From Caldilineaceae bacterium (GTDB lineage: Bacteria; Chloroflexota; Anaerolineae; Caldilineales; Caldilineaceae): 64,000 bases of DNA. The position numbers and the translations under genes were made by a program. The stretch is taken from positions 17,042 to 81,041 of the forward strand of contig JAPOVP010000010.1 in assembly GCA_026708085.1 (NCBI GenBank), written 5' to 3'. A model generated the notes under the pieces. That model ran no database searches. It saw only the letters and a program-made list of their open reading frames with translations, and was not told the DNA's origin. Shown piece after piece: positions 50,630 to 61,862 of the stretch (positions are counted from its first letter, which is position 1; every line of letters starts with the position of its first letter).

Positions 50630-51304
50630 CTAAATCCAGTTCTGGTCCTGCAGGAAACTCGTCAATCCGGGGATCGAGAACCGCTTGCCCTGATAAGCCT
50701 GAAAACCATAGTACGCCAGGGCCAGGAAACCCATCAGCACCAGTAGCGGCATCAGACAGGCTACAACAAGCCCTGTGACCAACCACCCAATGATCGGCAC
50801 CACTGCCACGATCGTCAGACTGACACCCAAGAGCAAACCAAACAAAATGAAGGTAGTCGATAGCGCCAGACTCTGGATGGCATGGAATCGTTGAAACGGA
50901 CGCTTCTTGCTGCTTGCACTCAATAGCACTATGGCTGGCATCACCAACGGAATTAGAAACTGCGTCACATAACACAGCATTGCAATTAACCGGTCGTCGC
51001 TGTCAGCCGTTACATCGATGGCCGCACTGTGCATGAACTCACCGCGTCGCAGAGCACTGGCCGCCGCGCCGGCCTGCGTGCGCGCCGAGTCCGCGAACTG
51101 CTCGGCTGGAGATGGTTCGGGGCCCTCGTCATAACCGGCATCGTCGAGCCCATCTGCAGGGGATTCGAGCGTCTCTTCCGGTTCGCCTGTCGACCCCGTG
51201 TCGAATGTCGATTCAGACAACTCCGGATTCGTTTCCTCAATTCCATTCGCCCCCGTCTCCGAGGAATCCACCGCGTTTTGCTGCTCGTCTTTCCTGTTCT
51301 CCAC
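50630..51304 (-). CDS. DUF4870/Tic20-like membrane protein with acidic N-terminal tail
   Basis: 224 residues from the GTG at 51304, preceded by GGAG at 7 bases; a TTG start at 51352 in the same frame is less likely. Residues 1-105 are acidic and low in complexity (E/S/T/G/D-rich, probably disordered). Residues about 108-210 carry the DUF4870 pattern: DDRLIAMLCYVTQFLIPLVMPAIVLL, KKRPFQRFHAIQSLALSTTFILFG and a last hydrophobic block. Three or four membrane segments. Function not established; the family is linked loosely to Tic20-like channels. Confidence 0.75.
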   Translation of the reverse strand: MENRKDEQQNAVDSSETGANGIEETNPELSESTFDTGSTGEPEETLESPADGLDDAGYDEGPEPSPAEQFADSARTQAGAAASALRRGEFMHSAAIDVTADSDDRLIAMLCYVTQFLIPLVMPAIVLLSASSKKRPFQRFHAIQSLALSTTFILFGLLLGVSLTIVAVVPIIGWLVTGLVVACLMPLLVLMGFLALAYYGFQAYQGKRFSIPGLTSFLQDQNWI

Positions 51305-51546
51305 TTCTCTTCTCCGTCGGTTACGTGCGGCAGTCCATGCCCTATCGATCAATCTGTACCTGCCGCCGGTCCCGCTGAAACCTCTTTATCTTTCACGACA
51401 TCCAGACATCGAGGGAATCGAAGATTTCTTTCACAGACTCTGCAACGGATGATAAACCCGCCTGGTAATCACTTCACTGTCTGCATGCCGTTATATCAAC
51501 TTTACGCAGGTTCTCGCCGAAAGTTTCCAAACGACCCCACGGAATG

Positions 51547-51555
51547 TGCTACAAT
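51547..51555 (+). promoter_or_regulatory. Extended -10 promoter for fmt, probably leaderless
   Basis: TGCTACAAT fits an extended -10. The ATG of fmt begins 8 bases after its last base, where transcription should start, so the mRNA would have no 5' leader. No ribosome site is seen before the ATG, in agreement. Confidence 0.45.
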
Positions 51556-51562
51556 AGCCCCT

Positions 51563-52576
51563 ATGGTCTTTCAGCCGGCAACCCCCCACACCGCAATAGT
51601 CGAAACCGTCCGTATCGTTTTCATGGGCACGCCCGACTTCGCCCTTCCCTCCCTTTCCGCCTTGCACGGTCCGACTGACCGGACAGGTTGGAAGGTCGTC
51701 GGCGTTGTCACACAGCCCGACAGACGGGCCGGCCGCGGCAAAAAGCTGGTCGCCGGGCCAGTCAAAAGATTCGCCCTGGAACAGTCCCTTCCCGTGATCC
51801 AACCCAAAAGCTTCCGGCGGAATGACCTCCAGTCCGCAGCTGATCAACCGGATCCCCTCGCTTGGCTGCGCATGCTTTCACCGGATCTGATCGTAGTCGC
51901 CGCCTTTGGACAGATTCTTCCGCCGAGCGTGTTAAACATCCCGACCTACGGCTGTCTCAATGTGCATGCAAGTCTCCTTCCCGCCTACCGGGGCGCATCC
52001 CCCATAACCGCAGCGCTTCTGGATGGACTGACCGAAACAGGCGTAACCATCATGCTCATGGACGCCGGCATGGATACCGGGCCTGTACTCACCCAGGCTG
52101 CCCTGCCTGTCCTCGCTGGCGACACCACCGACTCCCTCAGCCATCGGCTGGCAACTCTCGGCGCCAGTTTGCTCGGCGAGACGATTCCCAGCTGGCTGGA
52201 CGGGAACACCGCCCCCGTCGCACAGAAAGACCTTCCCGGCGAGCCCTCCGTCTGCCCGCTGGTCAAAAAACAGGACGGCCACATCGACTGGACACTGCCG
52301 GCCCGGCGTGTCGAACGCATGACCCGCGCCTATTCCCCTTGGCCGGCCGCCTTTACCACCTGGAAAGGACAGAACTTCAAACTGTGGAAAAGCAGTGTCA
52401 TTTCCGGCCGCGCCGCGCCCGGCCTGGTCGTCGAAACCGACGACCGTGTCGCCGTCGGTACCGGAGACGGCCTGCTGGCTCTGCACGAGGTACAGCCCGC
52501 CGGCAAAAGGCGTATGGCTGCTGCCACGTTTCTCAACGGCGCCCCCGATTTCATCGGCGCCCGCCTGGGCAGTTGA
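51563..52576 (+). CDS. fmt: Methionyl-tRNA formyltransferase
   Basis: 337 residues. Adds a formyl group from 10-formyl-THF to initiator Met-tRNA. The frame is open far upstream to 51029, but the ATG at 51563 gives the normal length; the first 15 residues before VRIVFMGTPDFALPSL are slightly extra. Motifs: N133-V-H135 in CLNVHASLLPAYRGASPI, with the classical S-L-L-P-x-Y-R-G; D171 in MLMDAGMDTGPVL; C-terminal domain RMTRAYSPWPAAFTTWKGQNFKLWK. No def or other initiation gene is in the window, although fmt often pairs with def. A tRNA-Pro gene follows. Confidence 0.95.
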   Translation: MVFQPATPHTAIVETVRIVFMGTPDFALPSLSALHGPTDRTGWKVVGVVTQPDRRAGRGKKLVAGPVKRFALEQSLPVIQPKSFRRNDLQSAADQPDPLAWLRMLSPDLIVVAAFGQILPPSVLNIPTYGCLNVHASLLPAYRGASPITAALLDGLTETGVTIMLMDAGMDTGPVLTQAALPVLAGDTTDSLSHRLATLGASLLGETIPSWLDGNTAPVAQKDLPGEPSVCPLVKKQDGHIDWTLPARRVERMTRAYSPWPAAFTTWKGQNFKLWKSSVISGRAAPGLVVETDDRVAVGTGDGLLALHEVQPAGKRRMAAATFLNGAPDFIGARLGS

Positions 52577-52623
52577 CCGGCCCAATGCCCCCAGGATTGG
52601 CGCCGGGCATCGACCTGTTCGAT

Positions 52624-52652
52624 TTGGCAGCTCTGCCGCCGCATGGTATACT
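52624..52652 (+). promoter_or_regulatory. Promoter of tRNA-Pro
   Basis: TTGGCA (52624-52629) and TATACT (52647-52652) separated by 17 bases, a strong sigma-70-type match. The tRNA begins 12 bases after the -10. Confidence 0.7.
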
Positions 52653-52663
52653 CCTGCCTGTGT

Positions 52664-52739
<76 letters not shown>

Positions 52740-52751
52740 TGAATCCAAGGG

Positions 52752-52795
52752 GAGGCGACATCGGATCTGCACTTCGTGCGATGTCGCCTCTTTTT
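52752..52795 (+). terminator. Intrinsic terminator after tRNA-Pro
   Basis: GAGGCGACATCG (52752-52763) pairs with CGATGTCGCCTC (52779-52790) over 12 bases. Inside the loop a small GCAC/GTGC stem can also form. Followed by TTTTT at 52791-52795. Confidence 0.9.
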
Positions 52796-53032
52796 ATGCT
52801 CGTTTCTACCCCTCAACCTGATTAAACTGGATTCGAGCCCAAAACTGCCGCAACGCCCAATTCGCCATCCCAGGTTCCGCCACGTCACCGTCCGCCCAGC
52901 CCGCGTTCCATCATCCAGTCATCGACCCCCTCCTGAACCCGTCGTTCCCCTGCGTCACGGAAAAGGCGCAGACGGTCAACCCGAATTTCTTCCTTGCCCT
53001 CAAACGCTTTCTCGAATAAGCTTTCTTGACCC

Positions 53033-54886
53033 ATGTTGAAAAGGAATCAGGTCAAGTTAGCCCTGACCATTCTAGGCGCCTGGTTGATACTGGCAGCCGC
53101 GATGGCTGTCCTCCCGCAACTCTCTTCTCTCCCGGGCTCCGAACCTGTACATGACTACTCTCGCCCGATCGAGGGTCTTCGCGTCCGCAGCATCCAGCCT
53201 GGCGAGCTGGAAATCACGTGGGATGCGCCTGCCGGCGCGCCTCTCGACTATCGCCTCTCCTGGGCGCGCGTGGGCCAGAACTTCCCGGCACAGCACGACC
53301 AAACCGGGAACGCCTTCCCAACCACCTCTTCGCACGTCATCACTGGTCTGGATCAAGGCGAGCGATACCAGGTGCGCGTACGCGCCCGCTACGACGGTTC
53401 CGAAAGTGACTGGAGTTCCCCTGTGGAACTGATGGTCGCATCCTCTTCCACTGAGCCGACAGGGCCCGCAGCCGCCCTCTCGGGGCCGCCCTTGGACCTG
53501 AAGGCGGAATCCTCCCCCAATAGCGTAACGCTGAGTTGGTCGGCGCCGCAGAGTACCGGCAGAGTTAGCGGCTATCAGATTCTACGTCGCGATCAAGATG
53601 CAGATCCTGAGGGCCAGTTCCAGGTTCTGGAAGATAGCACCGGCACTTCCGCCACGAGCTATGTTGACAACACCGTCCTGCCGGATAGGCGCTACACCTA
53701 TCGCGTCAGTGCCCGGAATGAAAACGCTCGGGGCTCTGAATATGCCGATGTTGAGGCCACCACGCAGGCCGCAACGACGGCTTCTGTGTCGGCGACCACG
53801 CCCGTATCTTCCCTCGCCGCCGCGTCAACACCGTCACCGGCCCCCACCGCGACAACCGCACGCCAGGACTCCCAGTCGCTGTCGCAGAGCGGCCTGATGC
53901 CGGCCCTGGTTTCAGAGAGAGACGCCCTGATTGCACTGTACCATGCCACCGGCGGCGCCAACTGGGCCCAGGACGGCAACTGGTTGACCGATGAGCCGCT
54001 AGGGTCCTGGCGAGGCGTGACTACCGACAGAAACGGCAGCGTGATCGAACTCGATCTCAACAGGAACCTCCTGAGTGGGTATATTCCAGCCGGTTTGGGA
54101 AGCCTCCCGCACCTGAAAATTCTGCGTATGTCTGGCAACAACCTGGAGGGACCGATTCCGGCTGCATTGAGCAACCTCTCTGCCCTGACAAATCTTGAGC
54201 TGGACAACAACAATCTCTTTGGTTCGATCCCCGCTGAACTGGGCAAACTCCTGAATCTGACATGGCTGGATCTGTCAGGAAACGATCTCAGCGGCCCGGT
54301 CCCCACCGAGCTCAGCCAGCTCACCCGCCTGTCGGTGGTCGCTCTGTCAGGTAACGGCCTGACTGGGGCCTTCCCCTGGTGGCTGAGCGAGCTCGATGAC
54401 CTGCTGATTCTTCACCTTGCAGGCAACGAATTCACCGGCTGCATGCCGGCAGATCTGCTCACCATACTGATCGAAGACCTCAGCGACACTCGCCTGCCCA
54501 CCTGCAGAGAGGCGCTGACCACCTTCTACTTTGCCACCGGCGGCCCGCAGTGGCAGCGCAGCACAAACTGGCGGGACCCCGACAGCCCCCTCGCCCAATG
54601 GTTCGGCGTCACCACCGACGACGTCGGACGGGTTACCGCGATCGATCTCTCCGCTAACAGGTTGACCGGCACCCTTCCCCCGCGCTTAGGCGCCCTCATC
54701 CATCTGCAAGCACTTGACCTCTCCGACAACAAGCTTGTCGGACCGATTCCACCCGACCTGACCGACCTGACCAATCTGTCGACCCTGTATCTCGGTGGCA
54801 ATAGGTTGACCGGATGCGTCCCTGCCAAACTCCGCGAAATCGAGAACAACGACCTGGCCACCCTCGGCCTGGATTTCTGCCGATAG
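53033..54886 (+). CDS. Secreted or anchored FnIII and leucine-rich-repeat protein
   Basis: 617 residues. An N-terminal hydrophobic segment (VKLALTILGAWLILAAAMAVL) is a signal or anchor. Two fibronectin-III domains follow (about 45-145 and 160-250; LRVRSIQPGELEITWDAPAG, YQVRVRARYDGSESDWSSP). A T/A/P/S-rich linker leads to two leucine-rich-repeat blocks, each starting with the cap ERDALIALYHATGGANW / REALTTFYFATGGPQW. Repeats follow the plant-type L-x-x-N-x-L-x-G-x-I-P pattern (LRMSGNNLEGPIPAAL, LELDNNNLFGSIPAEL). Probably an adhesion or binding surface protein. The double cap-plus-LRR arrangement suggests a segmental duplication. No sortase motif is seen. Confidence 0.88.
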   Translation: MLKRNQVKLALTILGAWLILAAAMAVLPQLSSLPGSEPVHDYSRPIEGLRVRSIQPGELEITWDAPAGAPLDYRLSWARVGQNFPAQHDQTGNAFPTTSSHVITGLDQGERYQVRVRARYDGSESDWSSPVELMVASSSTEPTGPAAALSGPPLDLKAESSPNSVTLSWSAPQSTGRVSGYQILRRDQDADPEGQFQVLEDSTGTSATSYVDNTVLPDRRYTYRVSARNENARGSEYADVEATTQAATTASVSATTPVSSLAAASTPSPAPTATTARQDSQSLSQSGLMPALVSERDALIALYHATGGANWAQDGNWLTDEPLGSWRGVTTDRNGSVIELDLNRNLLSGYIPAGLGSLPHLKILRMSGNNLEGPIPAALSNLSALTNLELDNNNLFGSIPAELGKLLNLTWLDLSGNDLSGPVPTELSQLTRLSVVALSGNGLTGAFPWWLSELDDLLILHLAGNEFTGCMPADLLTILIEDLSDTRLPTCREALTTFYFATGGPQWQRSTNWRDPDSPLAQWFGVTTDDVGRVTAIDLSANRLTGTLPPRLGALIHLQALDLSDNKLVGPIPPDLTDLTNLSTLYLGGNRLTGCVPAKLREIENNDLATLGLDFCR

Positions 54887-55046
54887 GACCCCGCCCCCAA
54901 AGGCATCTCGTCGCTTCTCGCCCTCTCCAATTCGTAACCCTGAATCAGCCGAGCGAAGGCAACTCTCTCTCCTCTTCACTATCTCCTCGCCTTTGAGCGG
55001 TCTTCCCCCAGCTAGGTAGATGCGGTATCTCAAACTATCCACCAAA

Positions 55047-55055
55047 TGATATAAT
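55047..55055 (+). promoter_or_regulatory. Extended -10 promoter for the copper operon
   Basis: TGATATAAT: a consensus -10 preceded by TG-n. It lies 74 bases before the ATG at 55129, which has AAGGAG upstream. No good -35 is visible. No CueR- or CsoR-type operator was recognised. Confidence 0.5.
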
Positions 55056-55128
55056 TGAATGAAACCGAATCGTCCCAGTCCCCCGACCGCTTGAAACTTG
55101 CTATCTGTTTTAGTAGAAGGAGATTCCA

Positions 55129-55890
55129 ATGCAAGTGCCAAACTTCGTCCGCCTACCCGTACTGTTGCTGTGCGCAGCAGTTGCCTTTGCCGTCTTCTAT
55201 GCCACCTCCCCGATCACCCCCTCCTTCGCCAGTGAAGGAGACGACCACAGCCACGAGGAGGCCCCCACGCTTGAAACCCTGGCCGAGCGCATCGCCGTTC
55301 TCGAGGCCCGCCTGGCCGAACTTGAAACAACAGAAGAGGAGATGGCCGCCGAAAAACCCGCCCATTCCGTCTATGATGCCGTCTCCGCAGCCTATCTTCT
55401 CGACAAAGTCGACATCCACGCCCTGCATAGACGCCTGAAAGACGGCGACGGCATCATGCCGGGCGATGCCGGACAAATCAAATACCTCGTGCCCCTCCTG
55501 AATGCTGTTGACTGGCCGCAGGAACTGGCCGAAGAGGCGGAGACGCTGGCCGCAACACTTACAAAGCTCACAGCGGCACTTGCCGACGACGATCTGGAGA
55601 ACGCTTTGCCCCTCTCTTCGACCGCGCACGATCAGCAGCACCACTTTTCCGGCAACGTCTTCGACTGGTTTGACTGCCTGCAACTGTCCCAAGAGGAGAT
55701 GGAAGCGGAAGGTCACGAAGAGGGCGAACAAACTGAGACTGCCCACGATGACCACGGTCACAGTCATGACCATGACGACGAAGAAACGGGCGAAGATAGC
55801 GCCGGCCAGGAAAGCGGAAACGACAAATGCGTTCAAGTCGAATCCGATGAAACGCAAGACGACGGACACGACCACAGCCACGGAGGCTAG
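55129..55890 (+). CDS. Secreted histidine-rich acidic protein
   Basis: 253 residues. A signal peptide (VRLPVLLLCAAVAFAVFYATS) leads to a short His/Asp patch (EGDDHSHEE), a coiled-coil-like helix (ETLAERIAVLEARLAELETTEEEM), a helical middle with LKDGDGIMPGDAGQIKYLVPLLNAVDW, and a C-terminal D/H/E-rich tail (HDDHGHSHDHDDEE..., DDGHDHSHGG). The tail should bind several copper, zinc or nickel ions outside the membrane. Family not recognised. First gene of a co-directional set with CopC and CopC-CopD proteins 3-8 bases apart, which points to copper handling. Confidence 0.72.
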   Translation: MQVPNFVRLPVLLLCAAVAFAVFYATSPITPSFASEGDDHSHEEAPTLETLAERIAVLEARLAELETTEEEMAAEKPAHSVYDAVSAAYLLDKVDIHALHRRLKDGDGIMPGDAGQIKYLVPLLNAVDWPQELAEEAETLAATLTKLTAALADDDLENALPLSSTAHDQQHHFSGNVFDWFDCLQLSQEEMEAEGHEEGEQTETAHDDHGHSHDHDDEETGEDSAGQESGNDKCVQVESDETQDDGHDHSHGG

Positions 55891-55893
55891 CCC

Positions 55894-56625
55894 GTGATCG
55901 CAACCCAACCGCGTAGAGGAGTAGTCAAACTGGTTTGGGTAGCCGTACTGCTGGCCACCATCCACTACCCACAATCAACTGCCGTCCTGGCCCATGCCGA
56001 CTACGATGATGCCGTGCCCGCCGCCGGTGAAATCGTTTCCCAGGCACCGCAGCAGGTGCAGGTCTGGTTTACCCAGGAGCTCTTCCGCCGTGAAGGCCAG
56101 AACGCTCTTGAGGTCTACGGCCCCGGTGACCAAAGGGTCGATCAGGACGACGCCGCCATCGACGATGACAACCGCAAGCTGATGACCGTCTCACTCCAAT
56201 CGGACCTGCCCAACGGCGTCTACACAGTCCGCTGGCGCACCTTGTCCGCCGACGACGGCGACGACGCCGAAGGCGAATTCCAGTTCACCATCCAGGCTGA
56301 CGAGTCTGAGGCGGGGGCAACACCGACAGTCATCTCAACACCCGCGCCAACTGCCACCGATGGGGCCGACCAGCCTTCGCCCACGGATACAGCCACGCCG
56401 GAAAGCGCTGAGACTGAATCGACGCCATCGGCACCCGATCAGGCTTCAGATGAGTCCGAGCTGCCCCCAGACCAGTCTGACCAAGGACCGGGGATTCCCT
56501 GCATGGGCAGTTCCGTACCGGTTCTACTGCTTCTCGGCGCATTTCTCCTGGCCCGAAGACGCAAAGGGTTGGGCGAGAGCCAGTCTCCGAGCAACTCGCG
56601 CAGCTTGAGCGGAAAGAACAGTTAG
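55894..56625 (+). CDS. CopC-domain protein with C-terminal membrane anchor
   Basis: 243 residues. Signal peptide (VWVAVLLATIHYPQSTAVLA) followed by the mature N terminus H-A-D-Y, as in CopC where the first His binds Cu(II). The domain follows: AVPAAGEIVSQAPQQVQVWFTQELFRREGQNALEVYG, ending PNGVYTVRWRTLSADDGDDAEGEFQFTI. An acidic S/T/P linker of about 75 residues leads to a membrane segment (SSVPVLLLLGAFLLA) and RRRKG, an anchor with cytoplasmic positive tail. Starts 3 bases after the His-rich gene stop. Probably hands copper to the CopD channel that follows. Confidence 0.88.
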   Translation: MIATQPRRGVVKLVWVAVLLATIHYPQSTAVLAHADYDDAVPAAGEIVSQAPQQVQVWFTQELFRREGQNALEVYGPGDQRVDQDDAAIDDDNRKLMTVSLQSDLPNGVYTVRWRTLSADDGDDAEGEFQFTIQADESEAGATPTVISTPAPTATDGADQPSPTDTATPESAETESTPSAPDQASDESELPPDQSDQGPGIPCMGSSVPVLLLLGAFLLARRRKGLGESQSPSNSRSLSGKNS

Positions 56626-56632
56626 CTGCACG

Positions 56633-58804
56633 ATGTCAAAGCCTCCCTGGCATGGCGCGGCCAAGCCAATAGGGGCGGCCGCCAAAAAGATGATAGCAGC
56701 GGGCCTGCTGCTGGCGTGGTCTGCCGCGGCTCTGGCCCTCCTGCTGTCGCCCGCGGCCGTCCGGGCCCACGCCCTGCTCGTGCGCGCCGACCCCCAACCA
56801 AACGCAGAACTCACCCAGCCGCCCGAAGCCATCCAGTTCTGGTTTAGCGAACCGCTGGAAGAGACCTTTACCGGCGCTCGCATCCTCAACGCCGCCGGAA
56901 CCGAAATCCCAACCGGCGCGCCGCAATTCGACCCCGACGACCCCACCCACCTGACCCTGCCGCTCGAGAGCATCGAACCGGGCGTCTACACCGTTGTCTG
57001 GCAGACCCTTTCCAGCGTCGACGGCCATGAGTGGGTCGGCTCTTTCCCCCTCACCATCCTCAATCCCGACGGCACGCGTCCCGCAGGCACCGCCGTTGAG
57101 GTCCCCGTCAACCGTCAACAAGGGCTTCCGCCCCTCACCGATTCCCTCCTCCGCTGGCTCTCACTCCTGGGCGCAGCCCTGCTGGCCGGACCGCTGGCCG
57201 TCCGTTGGTTTCTGGCGCAATCAAGAACCGACAAAGAACCCGAGAGCCACGTCGATACGCTGATCAGTTCAACCGCCTTGGTCGGCGTTCTGCTCCTGCT
57301 GGCATCCGGATGGCTGCAATTCCTGTTCAAGTCCCTGCGCCTCGAAGGAATTGATGGATTCTTGGAACTCCTCCTCGCCACCCGACCCGGTCGACTCCTC
57401 CTGATACGGCAAACGTTGCTGGCAGGCGTCATTCCCCTGCTCTACCCCAACGGCTGGGCTAAGATTCTCTTTCGCCGGCCCATTCCACCTGATTTAGCCC
57501 CCCGCCTGTGGTCAATTCTCTACGTGCTCCATACCTGGCTCATCGGGTTCGCGCTGGGGGGAACAATAATCTACGGACCGAATCTGTGGATCTTTGTGAC
57601 CGGGATCATGTTCGTGTGCAGCGCCTGGTCCGAACTCCTCTTCGGCGGCGAACGAACATGGCACAGGGCCTTCCCCCAGCGTACCTGGGCCACCCTGCTC
57701 ACTGCCGCCGCACTCTTTACCTTTGCTGCCAGCAGCCACGCCGCTGCTGCCTCCGGCAGCGGCTGGGCTGTCGCTGCCGACTTCGCCCACCTTGTTGCCG
57801 CCGCCGTCTGGGCCGGCGGTCTCATCTTTCTGGCTCTCCTGCTGTTCCAGCTTCACCACCAGCGTACACTGCCCGACCCCGACTGGATGGTCCTCCTGTT
57901 GACCCGCTACTCCCTCAGCGCCCAGATTGCCGTATTCATTCTGGCCCTGACCGGTCTCTTCGGCAGCTTCGTGCAACTGCCGGACGCATCCAGCCTCTTC
58001 ACCACAACCTACGGGCGCGTCCTGCTCATCAAACTGGTTATCGTCGCCGCCATCCTCGCCCTCGCCTACTTCAACAATCGTGCAGTAAAGCGGGCCCAGG
58101 ATACCGTCGCTCGCACCTCCGAGCTCAGCCGCTTCACGCGCCGCGTGGCCGCCGAAGCTGGCATGGCCGCCCTGCTGTTCATTTCAGTGGCAGTTCTTGT
58201 GCAGACTCCCACACCGAACCTTCCGCCGCCAACTGCCCCCGCCGCGCCCTCGCTGCCCTTCAACGAAATGGCTTACGATGGAGACCTGGCCGTCCACCTG
58301 CAGATAACGCCCAATCAGGTCGGCCACAACCGCTATTGGGTTCATCTTTCCCATCCCGACTCCTCTGACATTGGTGAAGTCCAGTTGGTGCGTCTCTTCT
58401 TCTCCCACGAGTCAGGTGAAATGGGGCAAGCGCGCCTCGACCTGGTCGACTTGGGCGAGGACGCCTTTGCCGCAGAGGGCGCCTTCCTCAACCGCGACGG
58501 CGAATGGAACCTCTCAGTCTACGTTCGCCGCAGAGGTATGGACGACGCAATGGCCGAAATCGCCGTCCCCGTACCGTCAGCCGAAACCGTGCAACAGATC
58601 TCCCGCTCCCCCTGGCGCAATCCCGTTCCCCGGCTGCCTGCAGAATCAGTCGTTGGCGCGCTGCTGGTCGCCTTGTCTCTTGTCCCGCTCCTCTGGCGCC
58701 GTCCCCTGCTGCGTGCCAGCCGCCCGCTTTACTTCGTCTTGGCGATGGCCGCCCTCTTCTTCCTCCTCAGCGGCGCACTCCTTACCCTGACCGCCCTCCT
58801 GTAG
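56633..58804 (+). CDS. CopC-CopD fusion, copper-transport membrane protein
   Basis: 723 residues. Signal segment (MIAAGLLLAWSAAALALLLSPAAVRA), then a CopC domain beginning H-A-L-L-V-R-A-D-P-Q (first His a copper ligand) and ending SSVDGHEWVGSFPLTI, about 120 residues in all. The CopD-type membrane part has about eight or nine segments (LLRWLSLLGAALLAGPLAVRWF, LVGVLLLLASGWLQFLF and so on). HAAAASGSGWAVAADFAHLVAAAVWAGGLIF carries the conserved histidines. A C-terminal extracytoplasmic domain and a last pair of segments follow. Similar to YcnJ-type fusions for copper uptake. Starts 7 bases after the CopC gene. Confidence 0.9.
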   Translation: MSKPPWHGAAKPIGAAAKKMIAAGLLLAWSAAALALLLSPAAVRAHALLVRADPQPNAELTQPPEAIQFWFSEPLEETFTGARILNAAGTEIPTGAPQFDPDDPTHLTLPLESIEPGVYTVVWQTLSSVDGHEWVGSFPLTILNPDGTRPAGTAVEVPVNRQQGLPPLTDSLLRWLSLLGAALLAGPLAVRWFLAQSRTDKEPESHVDTLISSTALVGVLLLLASGWLQFLFKSLRLEGIDGFLELLLATRPGRLLLIRQTLLAGVIPLLYPNGWAKILFRRPIPPDLAPRLWSILYVLHTWLIGFALGGTIIYGPNLWIFVTGIMFVCSAWSELLFGGERTWHRAFPQRTWATLLTAAALFTFAASSHAAAASGSGWAVAADFAHLVAAAVWAGGLIFLALLLFQLHHQRTLPDPDWMVLLLTRYSLSAQIAVFILALTGLFGSFVQLPDASSLFTTTYGRVLLIKLVIVAAILALAYFNNRAVKRAQDTVARTSELSRFTRRVAAEAGMAALLFISVAVLVQTPTPNLPPPTAPAAPSLPFNEMAYDGDLAVHLQITPNQVGHNRYWVHLSHPDSSDIGEVQLVRLFFSHESGEMGQARLDLVDLGEDAFAAEGAFLNRDGEWNLSVYVRRRGMDDAMAEIAVPVPSAETVQQISRSPWRNPVPRLPAESVVGALLVALSLVPLLWRRPLLRASRPLYFVLAMAALFFLLSGALLTLTALL

Positions 58805-59001
58805 CCCCGCGACCCGTCCCCTCCCCCCGTTCAAGAACGGTCTCTGTGTCTCTGCCGGACCGCATATCTTTCTCTTACACTCCGCAAACGTGCCTGTGAT
58901 GAACGCAGACTACATTGAATTCAGAAAACACACGGCCACTGCAGGTCCGGAGCGAGGCATTTTGTGCCGAATTAGGATAAGGAACGGAAAGGGAGAGATA
59001 A

Positions 59002-61623
<2,622 letters not shown>

Positions 61624-61759
61624 AGCTCGTCGACATTTCCTTCCAGCCAGCCATCACACCGTAGGGGCACCCCTTGTGGGTGCCCAAGGCCGCCCCCAAG
61701 CGCGCCAATCTGCCGTGTTCCCCGCAGGCGCACCCCTTGTGGGTGCCTTCGCAGTTGCC
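61624..61759 (+). repeat. Post-stop dispersed repeat (family B), copy 2
   Basis: About 136 bp directly after the clpB stop codon, homologous to 8792-8932. CTCGTCGACATTTCC near the start, a perfect hairpin GTAGGGGCACCC-CTTGT-GGGTGCCC (61661-61685), a second hairpin GCAGGCGCACCC-CTTGT-GGGTGCC (61725-61748), and a GCAGTTGCC tail. The remaining 100 bases to the convergent binding-protein gene contain a TGTGTCCTTCGTGGACGG phrase and no gene. Confidence 0.65.
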
Positions 61760-61862
61760 TCACCCTCGAGGGCACTTAGTGAAATTCTGTGTCCTTCGTG
61801 GACGGACAACGCGATAGGCCCGCAGTTTCCTGGTCAAACAAACGTCAACGACACCTGCCCAC

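Noticed and set aside
51029..51562. Long N-terminal extension of fmt
   Set aside because: The open frame upstream overlaps the DUF4870 gene on the other strand and would add 178 residues not seen in Fmt; a promoter lies just before 51563.
58905..59001. Heat-shock operator upstream of clpB
   Set aside because: No CIRCE-like TTAGCACTC inverted repeat or HAIR sequence could be found by eye.
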